Source: Propionibacteriaceae bacterium (lineage in GTDB: Bacteria; Actinomycetota; Actinomycetes; Propionibacteriales; Propionibacteriaceae). Taken from it: a DNA stretch of 64,000 nucleotides. Shown piece after piece: positions 50,520 to 59,014 of this stretch. The position numbers and the translations under genes are program-made. The notes beneath the pieces were generated by a model. It ran no database searches, was not told the DNA's origin, and worked only from the letters and a program-made list of their open reading frames with translations. Positions within the stretch are counted from its first letter, which is position 1. Each line of letters begins with the position of its first letter. The stretch spans positions 62,001 through 126,000 of the forward strand of contig JAITVK010000002.1 of NCBI GenBank assembly GCA_031285845.1, written 5' to 3'.

Positions 50520-50558
50520 ACCGGTGGGATCTCAGTCTAAAGCTGGGATCCCACCGGT
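50520..50558 (+). terminator. Strong terminator hairpin after the small secreted-protein pair
   Basis: Arms 50520-50535 and 50543-50558 pair over 16 bp with one G-T pair (ACCGGTGGGATC against GATCCCACCGGT) around a 7-nt loop, 22 bp after the stop. TTCGTTCG follows rather than a pure T-run. Confidence 0.75.
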
Positions 50559-50814
50559 TCGTTCGCGTACGCGGCCTCACGCTGGAGATGGACTCAGTTT
50601 TCCCGCTCTATCCCGCACCCCGCCAAGCGCACCAACCAAGATCGGCGAAGATTCCGTACGCATTTCTGTGTGATGACGAAAAGACATCCGGCAACTCATG
50701 ATCAGGCATGTTCTGAGGCGTACCGACCTGCTAACATCGGACCGGCATGGACTGGTTCAGGCGAGCGAACGCCGCCGGAATCCACCAGCGATGGAAGGCC
50801 TACAAGGGAGCACG
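50559..50814. other. Upstream region of the PFOR gene
   Basis: No gene. A TAACAT (50732-50737) could be a -10 element, without a convincing -35. AAGGGAG (50803-50809) is the PFOR ribosome binding site. Confidence 0.35.
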
Positions 50815-53800
50815 ATGAAGAAGTCAATTGCCTACCCCGGAACCCCGGATGTCATCAATGGAAATGGCGCCGTGGCTTATGTGATGAAGCAGGTCTGCGG
50901 TGGTGTCATTGGGTATCCGATCACGCCGTCGACGGAGGTGTCGGAGATCTTCGAAGCCGGACGGGCCGAAGGCCAACTCAACGTCTGGGGAAAACATCCG
51001 TTCTTCGTCGAAGCTGAAGGTGAGCATTCCGCGCAGTCGGGCGCATTGGGCGCTGCGATGGCCGGTGGCAATTTCATCTCCAACGCCAGTTCAGCCCAGG
51101 GCATCCTCTACGGCTTGGAGTCGCATTACGCGACGGCGGGCAAGAAGATCGGCGGTTTCGTCCTCCAGGTGGCCGCTCGTGTCGTCACACGCCACTCGCT
51201 GAACGTCATGGCTGGTCACGACGACATCTACTCGCTGTTGCCCGCCGGATACACCGTCCTGTTCGGATCCAATCCGCAAGAAGCCGCCGACTTGGCGGCG
51301 ATCGCCTATCGGACGAGCTCGTTGTCGCTGATCCCGGTGGCCAACGCCTTCGACGGCTTCGCCACCAGCCATGTCATGAGCGAAGTCATGCTGCCTGAGC
51401 CAGAGCTGCTCAAGGCCTATCTCGGCGACCCGGCCGGACGAATCCCCTGCCCGACTGTCGCCCAAGAGATTCTCTTCGGAGCCAAAGGCCGCGTCGCCTA
51501 TCTGACCGGTTGGCTTGCCGCCCATGCCGACACGATTCCCGGTGAAGATCGTCGCCTGATCGCCGAGCACCTGGCCGACCATGCCGATCAGATCGAAGCT
51601 GATGACGCCGCTGCCTTGGCCGACTCGGTGGCCGACCATCTCCCGGCCGCGCTGCGAGGCGCATGGCGGCGGGCTTGGAAAGGCGCTTGGTCCAAAGGCA
51701 CCCGCCAGTTGGTTCCCGCGATCGTCGATCCCCACAATCCGGGCCTGTCCGGTGGGGTGCAGAACCAACCCGATTTTCAGGCTGGCTCGGCCGATCACCG
51801 GACCCACTTCGCCGCCGCCGTTCCCGGTCTGATCCGTCAGGCGATGCGTGAATACGCCGAGCTGACCGGGCGTGAGTACGCTCCGGTGCAGCGTTATGGC
51901 GTCAAAGACGCCGACCTGGTGGTGGTCGGGCTCGGCTCGATCACCGATGACGTACGCGCGCTGTTGCCGTACTTCGCCAGTCAAGGCCTCAAAGTGGCGG
52001 TCGTGTCGGTCAAACTGATGCAACCGTTCCCGGATGAGGAATTGGTCGAGGCGCTGAAAGGCGCCAAACGGGTCACAGTGTTGGAGCGTTCTGAAGACAC
52101 CGCGCTGGCCCGTGGCGTCAAGCAGGCGCTGTTCGAGGCTGGCCTCAGCGCGGCCGATGTGACACTGACGACGGCGATCTTCGGACTGGGATCTCATGAT
52201 GTTCAGCCGCGCGACCTGATCGCGGTGGTGAAAAACATGGCCGATGGCGGAGCAGCTCCGCTCGTCTACGTTGGTTCCCAGTTCTTCGTCAAGAACCCGG
52301 TCGGCGCCAACCTGATCGACATTCAAGACCGGATGCGTCAGGCGTACCCCGAAACTGTCGACATGGCTTTGCCGGTCGGGGCCAACCCGCCGGGATTGTT
52401 GCCCAGCGACGCGCTGCGGATTCGCTTCCATTCGGTCGGTGGCTATGGCACAGTCGCGACCGGCAAGCTGCTGACCGACATGCTCAGTTCGATGCTGTCG
52501 CTGCATTCCAAGTCGGCCCCGAAGTACGGTTCGGAGAAGTCGGGCGCGGCGACGAATTTCTACATCACGTTGTCGCCGGAGCCTGTCCTGTTCACCAACG
52601 CGACCCTGGAAGACGTCGAAGTGGTCGTGTCGCCCGACCACAAAGTTTTCGACCATGACCGTCCACTGCGCGGTTTAGTCGAAGGCGGGACTTTCGTCCT
52701 CCAATCCGACAAGACCGCGGTCGACACCTGGCAGGCGCTGCCCGCCTACGCTCGGCAAGAGATTCGCGACAAGAAGATTCGCTTCCTCGTGATCGACGCT
52801 TTCGCCGTCGCGAAGAAGCACGCTCCCACGCCCAACTTGGAGACCCGGATGATGGGCATCGCGTTCATCGGCGCGATCATCGCCCATGTCGACCGGATCG
52901 CGCGCGGCGCGGATCAGGCGAAGGTTCACGAGCTGGTTCGTCACGAGATCACCAAAAAGTTCGGTTCCAAAGGAACGGCGGTGGTGGACGCCAACATGGC
53001 GGTCATCGCCGACGGGATCGCCGCCACGGCGGTCGTCGACTACACCCAGCCCGAATTCGGTGACACCCCGGCGCTGGCGACGACGCAGGCCAGCCCGGCG
53101 CTGACCACCAGGCTCGTTCCGCGCGCCGACTCCGCCCCGGCCGGTCTGTTCGATCAGACCTACTTCGACGACATCCTGGGTCGGTCGTTCCGGGAAGGCT
53201 GGGTCGATTCCGCTCCGGTCCTGCCGGGCACGGGCGCTTTCATTCCCGTCGGAACTGGCGCGGGCAAGAACAAGGGTATTTTCCGGCTCCAGGTCCCGGT
53301 GTTCGATGTCACCAAGTGCACCGCCTGCCTCGAATGCGCCATCGCCTGTCCTGATTCGGCCATTCCGAACCAGGCGCATGAGATTTCCGACCTGATCGGG
53401 TTGGCGATTCGTACGTCCTCGTTGGCCCCCGCCGCCCAGACCTACGTGACCGGGTTCATCGACGCCTGGTCTGACAAGGTACGATCCACGCTGCTCGACG
53501 ACACGAAGGCGAAAGACTTCGCCGGCGCCGTACGCACTGCCAGCGTGGTGGTGCCCGACCTCGCCCCAGGTCATCTGGAGGCGATCATCGCCCAACTGGG
53601 TCAGTTCCCGGTGTCACGGATCCGTCCGATCTTCGACCAGATGGAGAAGGCCAACCCCGGATCGGGCGCGATGTATTCGGTCGTGGTGGATCCGTGGAAG
53701 TGCACCGGCTGTCTGGAATGCGTCAGCGTGTGCGGACCGAAGGCGCTGAGTTCGGCCACACAGACCGACGATCTTCGTCAGTCGATGGAGGCGACCTACG

Positions 53801-55821
53801 AGCGCCTGACCGAACTGCCGAACACTCCGACTCGGTTCACGAAGGGCGCGGCCCATCCGGGTGGAGACACCAAGCGGATCCTGATGGATCATGACAACTA
53901 CTACGCTCTGGCTGGCGGGCATGGCGCCTGCAAGGGCTGTGGCGAAGTCACGACGACCCACCTGGTCACTGCTCTGACCCATCAAATGGGCGAAGAGCGT
54001 CGCCAGCAGCGCATCGGCGAGTTGGAATCCCTGATCTACCAACTGACGACCAAAGCGGCCACGGCCCCTGCGGCGTCGGCCGAGCGGATGCGAGCCACGA
54101 TCGACCAGTTGGAGTCGGCTCTGTGGTTGTACGAATCCGGTCCGACCGGCCAAGGCCCTGCCGGTTCGGTGATCGTCAATTCGACCGGCTGCTCCTCGGT
54201 CTATGCGTCGACCTTCCCGGCCAACCCGTTCACCCAGCCGTGGTTCAACTCGCTGTTCCAAGACGCGCAAGCCAGCGCGGTCGGTGTGTTCGAAGGCGTG
54301 GTGTCGCATTACCTCGACGAAGTCAAAGCCTGTCGGATGGCTCGACTCGAGCTGGACGACACTTATGATCCGGCGGTCGACGACAAAGCCCTGGCCACCT
54401 TGTCGTGGCGTCACTTCACCGCTGAGGAACTGGCTGGGTTGCCGCTGGTCATGACCATTTCTGGTGATGGCGCGGCCTACGACATCGGCTTCGGCGCGAT
54501 CTCGCGGGTGTTGACCAGTCAGACCCCGGTCAAGATGCTCGTTTTGGACACTGGCGGGTATTCGAACACCGGTGGACAAGCCTCGATGGCGTCGTTCACC
54601 GGGCAGAACGCCGATCTGGCCCGTTATGGCAAAGCCCATCACGGCAAAGCGGAGCGGCGCAAAGAGTTGGGTCTGTTGGCCTTCCTCCATCCGGAGGTGT
54701 TCGTCGCCTCGGTCTCGACCGCGCTGCATTCTCACTTCTTGGCTACCACGATGTCGCTGATGTCCTACAACCACGGATCCTCGGTTTTGGTCAGCTACAC
54801 CCCGTGTGGTTTCGAGCAGGGCTTCGCCGATGATCAGTCGAACACGCGGGCGCAGTTGGCCGTACGCGCGCGCATGGCGCCGCTGTTCGTTCATGACCCC
54901 CGCGCCGGATCCACGGTGTCGCAGCGGTTGTCGCTGGACGGCAACCCCGAGATCGATCAGCCGTGGGCCACGCTGAACATGAAGTACGTCGATGAGACTG
55001 GCGCCACCAAGATCATGACCATGCCATACACCCCGGCGGAGTTCGCCTACGGTGAGGTGCGTTTCGCCAAGCACTTCCGACGGTTGGCCGCCGACGCCGC
55101 TCAACCGACCCCGATCGCGGAGTTCGTCGAGTTGACCCCTGAGGCGCGCGTCGGACGCACCCCCTACATCGTCACCACCACGGGGGCGGGCAAGCTGGCG
55201 AAGATCGCGGTGTCGGCTCACATCGTCGACTTGGTCGAGGATCGTCAAGCCAACTGGCAGTTGTTGCGCTTCCTGGCTGGGCGCGACGCCCAGTTGAGCG
55301 CGCGTGAAGCCGCCGCGGCGCTCAAAGCTCTGCAGGAGCAACTGGACGAGGCTCAAACGGAGCGCGAACAAGGCATCGACGAGATCGCTCACGCTTTGGC
55401 TGAACTGGCCACCTCGGGCAATTCAGCCTCAGTCGCCCTGCCCAGCTTCGGAGCTGGGGCCGGTGGAACTGTTCCGACCAGTACGGCTGCCGCATCGGTC
55501 GGCGCGGCTGCCAGTGCGGCGGCTGACGCCGCGGCTCCGGCCTCATCCGGCGCGGTGAGCTCCGCGACGGGTCTGGGGTCGAAACCAGCTGGCGCGCCGA
55601 TCTGGTTGGCCACTCAGGATGAGCCGAAGTGCACCGACTGCGCCACCTGCTATCAGGAGTTGCCCGCCATTTTCGAGTCGACGACGATCGTGGTCGACGG
55701 CGAAGCCAAGAACGTCTCCCGGATGAAGCCAGGGGCGCTCGACGGCTTGGAGGTGACGCCCGAACTTCAGGCAGTGATGGATCGAGTCAAGGGCACGTGC
55801 GATGCGGAGATCATCCAATGA
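50815..55821 (+). CDS. Pyruvate:ferredoxin (flavodoxin) oxidoreductase with extra C-terminal ferredoxin
   Basis: 1668 residues, far longer than the usual ~1170. It oxidises pyruvate with CoA to acetyl-CoA and CO2. Order: PYR/TPP domain I (MKKSIAYPGTPDVINGNGAV; GYPITPSTEVSEI; AEGEHSAQSGALGAAMAGGN), domain II (VVVGLGSITDDVR), gamma domain (IRFHSVGGYGTVATGKLL, ~535), two 4Fe-4S motifs CTACLECAIACP (~834) and CTGCLECVSVCGPK (~962), proximal-cluster CKGCGE (~1036) and TPP-binding GDGAAYDIGFGAISRVL (~1217). Extra parts: a helical insertion at ~235-300, a long gap between the two Fer4 motifs, and a C-terminal Ala/Ser linker plus CTDCATCYQELPAIF ferredoxin-like unit (~1605). The start follows AAGGGAG. 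The stop overlaps the Nfn-like gene (ATGA), so the two are co-translated. Confidence 0.93.
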   Translation: MKKSIAYPGTPDVINGNGAVAYVMKQVCGGVIGYPITPSTEVSEIFEAGRAEGQLNVWGKHPFFVEAEGEHSAQSGALGAAMAGGNFISNASSAQGILYGLESHYATAGKKIGGFVLQVAARVVTRHSLNVMAGHDDIYSLLPAGYTVLFGSNPQEAADLAAIAYRTSSLSLIPVANAFDGFATSHVMSEVMLPEPELLKAYLGDPAGRIPCPTVAQEILFGAKGRVAYLTGWLAAHADTIPGEDRRLIAEHLADHADQIEADDAAALADSVADHLPAALRGAWRRAWKGAWSKGTRQLVPAIVDPHNPGLSGGVQNQPDFQAGSADHRTHFAAAVPGLIRQAMREYAELTGREYAPVQRYGVKDADLVVVGLGSITDDVRALLPYFASQGLKVAVVSVKLMQPFPDEELVEALKGAKRVTVLERSEDTALARGVKQALFEAGLSAADVTLTTAIFGLGSHDVQPRDLIAVVKNMADGGAAPLVYVGSQFFVKNPVGANLIDIQDRMRQAYPETVDMALPVGANPPGLLPSDALRIRFHSVGGYGTVATGKLLTDMLSSMLSLHSKSAPKYGSEKSGAATNFYITLSPEPVLFTNATLEDVEVVVSPDHKVFDHDRPLRGLVEGGTFVLQSDKTAVDTWQALPAYARQEIRDKKIRFLVIDAFAVAKKHAPTPNLETRMMGIAFIGAIIAHVDRIARGADQAKVHELVRHEITKKFGSKGTAVVDANMAVIADGIAATAVVDYTQPEFGDTPALATTQASPALTTRLVPRADSAPAGLFDQTYFDDILGRSFREGWVDSAPVLPGTGAFIPVGTGAGKNKGIFRLQVPVFDVTKCTACLECAIACPDSAIPNQAHEISDLIGLAIRTSSLAPAAQTYVTGFIDAWSDKVRSTLLDDTKAKDFAGAVRTASVVVPDLAPGHLEAIIAQLGQFPVSRIRPIFDQMEKANPGSGAMYSVVVDPWKCTGCLECVSVCGPKALSSATQTDDLRQSMEATYERLTELPNTPTRFTKGAAHPGGDTKRILMDHDNYYALAGGHGACKGCGEVTTTHLVTALTHQMGEERRQQRIGELESLIYQLTTKAATAPAASAERMRATIDQLESALWLYESGPTGQGPAGSVIVNSTGCSSVYASTFPANPFTQPWFNSLFQDAQASAVGVFEGVVSHYLDEVKACRMARLELDDTYDPAVDDKALATLSWRHFTAEELAGLPLVMTISGDGAAYDIGFGAISRVLTSQTPVKMLVLDTGGYSNTGGQASMASFTGQNADLARYGKAHHGKAERRKELGLLAFLHPEVFVASVSTALHSHFLATTMSLMSYNHGSSVLVSYTPCGFEQGFADDQSNTRAQLAVRARMAPLFVHDPRAGSTVSQRLSLDGNPEIDQPWATLNMKYVDETGATKIMTMPYTPAEFAYGEVRFAKHFRRLAADAAQPTPIAEFVELTPEARVGRTPYIVTTTGAGKLAKIAVSAHIVDLVEDRQANWQLLRFLAGRDAQLSAREAAAALKALQEQLDEAQTEREQGIDEIAHALAELATSGNSASVALPSFGAGAGGTVPTSTAAASVGAAASAAADAAAPASSGAVSSATGLGSKPAGAPIWLATQDEPKCTDCATCYQELPAIFESTTIVVDGEAKNVSRMKPGALDGLEVTPELQAVMDRVKGTCDAEIIQ

Positions 55822-58800
55822 CAGCGACAGTGAATGAGACGAGCGTCGGCGTACGCGGCGTCGACGAGGTGGAAACCTTCGGAGCGGCGCGGGCCTGCCT
55901 CGGCGAGACTTCCCCATCTGTCCTCGGATCGCCCGGGTCGGGCGATTCTGTGGAGATGGGGACCCCCCCACCGGGCGCGGCTGCGGGGGTCGGGCCGTGG
56001 ACCAATGCCTCTCATCTTCAGTCCCGTTCCGATGAGCATGGTGGCGGGGCTGCGACAGGCGTACGTTCGGCTGAGTTGGCGCTGCTGGCCCAACATTTGG
56101 CGGCTGACCCCGGGGCGTTTCGTGACCTGCTCATTCGCGACGGATTGGCCGCCGTGGCGGCTGAATTCGCCCAAGGTGGTTCGCTCGGCGCCGAGTTCAC
56201 TGAGCGCTTGTGGGGCGTGCTGTTGGCTGGCGGTGACGCCGCGACCGCGTTGATGCGATTCCTGTGGCAGTTGCCGGTCGGTCGTCAGCGCATCTTCCTG
56301 CGCGCAGTCGACGAGCATCTGTCGGGGCGATACCCGATGTTCGCGGGCCTGTCCGCGTCATGGCCGGCCCAAGCGGGCATGGGACCGTACATCCGTCGAC
56401 CTGAGGAACGCAGCGCCGACTTCGACCTGGTCAACAAGGGTTATCTCGGTTACATGGATCAGGGGTACTCGCTGCGCGAAGTCGAGTTGTTCGTCTGGTT
56501 GGAAGCGCTGCGCGACAAGCAGTGCTCAGAGAAGCCTTGCGAACTCGGCAAACTCTTGCAGAGCAAAGACGGCAAAGATGAGCGTGTCGGCGGCTGCCCA
56601 GTGCAGATCCACATTCCGACCATGTTCAAGCTGATCGGCGAAGGCAAATTCGATCAGGCGTTGGAGATGCTCGAAGACTGCAATCCGCTGCCCGACGTCA
56701 CCGGACGTGTCTGCCCGCAAGAGTTGCAATGCCAAGGCGTCTGCATTCACAAACATCCGATGTCGATCGGGCAGGTTGAATGGTTTCTGCCGCAATGGGA
56801 CAAACTGGCTCATCCCGGTCGAGCGTTGGCGAGGCTGCAGGGCCGGGCCGATCCGTGGGTTGTGGCCGACAAACCAGCCGTCGCGATCGTCGGTTCAGGG
56901 CCATCGGGCCTGATCAACGCGTACTTGTTGGCGCGTGCCGGCTACCCGGTGACGGTGTTCGAGGCTTTTCATGAACTGGGTGGGGTGTTGCGCTTCGGCA
57001 TTCCCGAATTCCGGTTGCCGAACAGTCTGATCGATGACGTGGTTGAGAAGATCCGCGCGCTCGGTGGACGGTTCGTCACCAATTTCGTCGTCGGCAAGAC
57101 TGCCACGTTGCAGGAATTGCGCGATCGCGGGTTCGCTCACATCTTCGTCGGCTCAGGCGCGGGATTGCCGCAGTTCCTGAACGTTCCAGGTGAAGAGCTG
57201 CTCAACGTCATGAGCGCCAACGAATTCCTGACACGCGTCAACTTGATGCACGGCAACCTTCCCGGCTATGAGACGCCATTGCCCGACGTCGCGGGCAAGA
57301 CGGTGTTGATCATCGGTGGCGGCAACACTGCGATGGACGCCGCTCGTACGGCCCGTCGGCTCGGTGGTGACGTCACCATCGTCTACCGGCGCACCCAATC
57401 TGAGATGCCTGCTCGTGTCGAAGAATTGGAACATGCGTTGGAGGAGGGCATCCACTTGATGCCGCTGCGGTCACCGGTCGAATTCGTCGGCGGGGAGCGC
57501 AACTTCGTAGCCTCGGCTGTTCTCGACGTGATGGAGCTCGGCGAGCCGGACGCCTCCGGGCGTCGTCGCCCCAACCCCACCGGGCGTACGGAGACGGTGG
57601 CCGCGGATCTGGTCATCATGGCTTTGGGCAACACCGCCAACCCGATCATTCGTGACTCCGAACCGCGTTTGGAGGTGTCGCGTCGTGGCACCATCGTGTT
57701 GCGCGACGGAACCCAAGAGACCTCGTTGGACGGGATCTACACTGGCGGCGACGCCGCCCGTGGCGGCTCGACTGCGATTCGAGCAGCCGGTGACGGCCAG
57801 GCGGCCGCCCGTCAGATCATGGCCGATTCTGGAGTTGGGCGTACGGATGGTGGCGACGGGGCTGACGCCTCTAAAGCGACGCGGGCCTGCCTCGGCGGGT
57901 CCTCCCCATCCGTCCTCGGATCGCCCGGGTCGGGCGATCCTGTGGGGATGGGTGTCCCCCCCGCCGGGCGCGGCGACGTGGCTGATGCTTCAGCGCCTGA
58001 GCCGGTCGCCCATCAGGTGGCGCGGGCATTGGCGTTCACTGAGGAGGCTCAGACCGCGCCAGTGATCGTGGGTCGTCGCGATTTGAGCGTCGGGATCGTC
58101 GAGTTCGTCGTACGAGCTCCTGTGATTGCGGCGTCGGCGCGAGCCGGACAGTTCGTCCGGGTGGATCCGCGGGCGAAAGGCGAGTTGGTTCCCCTGACGC
58201 TGGCCGACTGGGACGCCGAGCGTGGGACGATCACGTTGGTCGTCCAGGCGATGGGGTCGACCTCGATCGAGATCAACACGATGCAGGTCGGAGATCGGTT
58301 CGCTGGGATTGCCGGTCCGCTGGGACGTCCGTCGAATGTCGTTCCGATCGACGCTGGGCAGCGGGTCGTCTTCACCGCCGGTGGGCTCGGCCTGCCGCCG
58401 GTGTACCCGATCATGCGTGAGCATCTGTCCATCGGCAACCACGTGACGCTGATCGCTGGTTTCCGTCGCGAAGACCTGATGTTTTGGACGGGCGAGGATG
58501 ACTATGTCGGCCAGATCAAAGCGCAGTACGGCGACCTGCTCGACATCGTCTACACCACCGACGACGGTAGCTTCGGCATCAAAGGTTTCGTCACCGCGCC
58601 GCTGAAAGACATGCTCGACGCCAACGCGCCCATCGCCAAAGTTGTCACGATCGGTCCGCCGATGATGATGCGCGGGGTGTCGGATCTGACCAAGGGGTAC
58701 GAGGTCGAGACTGAGGCCAGCCTCAACTCGATCATGGTCGACGCCACGGGCATGTGCGGCGCCTGCATGGTCCCGTACATCGAAGACGGCAAGATGATTC

Positions 58801-58940
58801 GCAAACACGCCTGTATCGACGGCCCCGAGCTGGATTCGCATCACATCGATTGGGACAAGTACCTGCCCAGATTCGGCCTGTTCAAGAAGCAAGAAGCCGC
58901 GGTGATGGGCGAGAAAGGGTACGTCGTGCCGCGAGGGTAG
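55818..58940 (+). CDS. NfnAB-like fused reductase (GltD-type + ferredoxin-NADP reductase)
   Basis: 1040 residues in one chain. An Ala-rich N-terminus (1-190) contains the first palindromic insert. Then a GltD/NfnB module: Fe-S domain CSEKPCELGK, GGCPVQIHIP, CNPLPDVTGRVCPQELQC, first nucleotide site VAIVGSGPSGLINAYLLARA, second site IIGGGNTAMDAARTARRLGG, and DGIYTGGDAARGGSTAI. After a linker holding the second palindromic insert comes an NfnA/PyrK-like FNR module: AGQFVRVDPRAKGE, TAGGLGLPPVYPI, and the 2Fe-2S motif GMCGACMVPY with a later HACIDGPE. Fused NfnB-NfnA order. Presumed to exchange electrons between reduced ferredoxin, NADH and NADPH; bifurcation is not provable here. Overlap with PFOR suggests direct electron transfer. 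Confidence 0.88.
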   Translation: MTATVNETSVGVRGVDEVETFGAARACLGETSPSVLGSPGSGDSVEMGTPPPGAAAGVGPWTNASHLQSRSDEHGGGAATGVRSAELALLAQHLAADPGAFRDLLIRDGLAAVAAEFAQGGSLGAEFTERLWGVLLAGGDAATALMRFLWQLPVGRQRIFLRAVDEHLSGRYPMFAGLSASWPAQAGMGPYIRRPEERSADFDLVNKGYLGYMDQGYSLREVELFVWLEALRDKQCSEKPCELGKLLQSKDGKDERVGGCPVQIHIPTMFKLIGEGKFDQALEMLEDCNPLPDVTGRVCPQELQCQGVCIHKHPMSIGQVEWFLPQWDKLAHPGRALARLQGRADPWVVADKPAVAIVGSGPSGLINAYLLARAGYPVTVFEAFHELGGVLRFGIPEFRLPNSLIDDVVEKIRALGGRFVTNFVVGKTATLQELRDRGFAHIFVGSGAGLPQFLNVPGEELLNVMSANEFLTRVNLMHGNLPGYETPLPDVAGKTVLIIGGGNTAMDAARTARRLGGDVTIVYRRTQSEMPARVEELEHALEEGIHLMPLRSPVEFVGGERNFVASAVLDVMELGEPDASGRRRPNPTGRTETVAADLVIMALGNTANPIIRDSEPRLEVSRRGTIVLRDGTQETSLDGIYTGGDAARGGSTAIRAAGDGQAAARQIMADSGVGRTDGGDGADASKATRACLGGSSPSVLGSPGSGDPVGMGVPPAGRGDVADASAPEPVAHQVARALAFTEEAQTAPVIVGRRDLSVGIVEFVVRAPVIAASARAGQFVRVDPRAKGELVPLTLADWDAERGTITLVVQAMGSTSIEINTMQVGDRFAGIAGPLGRPSNVVPIDAGQRVVFTAGGLGLPPVYPIMREHLSIGNHVTLIAGFRREDLMFWTGEDDYVGQIKAQYGDLLDIVYTTDDGSFGIKGFVTAPLKDMLDANAPIAKVVTIGPPMMMRGVSDLTKGYEVETEASLNSIMVDATGMCGACMVPYIEDGKMIRKHACIDGPELDSHHIDWDKYLPRFGLFKKQEAAVMGEKGYVVPRG
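55883..55981. repeat. Palindromic element copy 1, inserted in frame in the Nfn-like gene
   Basis: 99 bp with about 90% identity to 57875-57974. Its core GGATCGCCCG (55926-55935), loop GGT, CGGGCGATTC (55939-55948) forms a hairpin. It encodes ARACLGETSPSVLGSPGSGD in the reading frame, within the non-conserved N-terminal part. Confidence 0.85.
57875..57974. repeat. Palindromic element copy 2, inserted in frame in the Nfn-like gene
   Basis: Three nested inverted repeats: CGGCGGG/CCCGCCG (57893-57899, 57960-57966), CCCATCC/GGATGGG (57905-57911, 57946-57952) and GGATCGCCCG/CGGGCGATCC (57918-57927, 57931-57940). It encodes TRACLGGSSPSVLGSPGSGD in the linker between the GltD-like and FNR-like modules, the same frame as copy 1. 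Confidence 0.88.
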
Positions 58941-59014
58941 CGCGGGACGATGGCTCGGGATTCTCCGAGTTCGGAGAAGACGTCGGTCAAGGAATCAGTA
59001 GGGGGAGGCACAGG

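Noticed and set aside
51091-52656. 521-codon minus-strand open frame inside the PFOR gene
   Set aside because: Antisense shadow with no start signal and low-complexity His/Arg/Gln text.
53614-55392. 592-codon minus-strand open frame inside the PFOR gene
   Set aside because: Antisense shadow; the plus strand has all PFOR Fe-S and TPP motifs.
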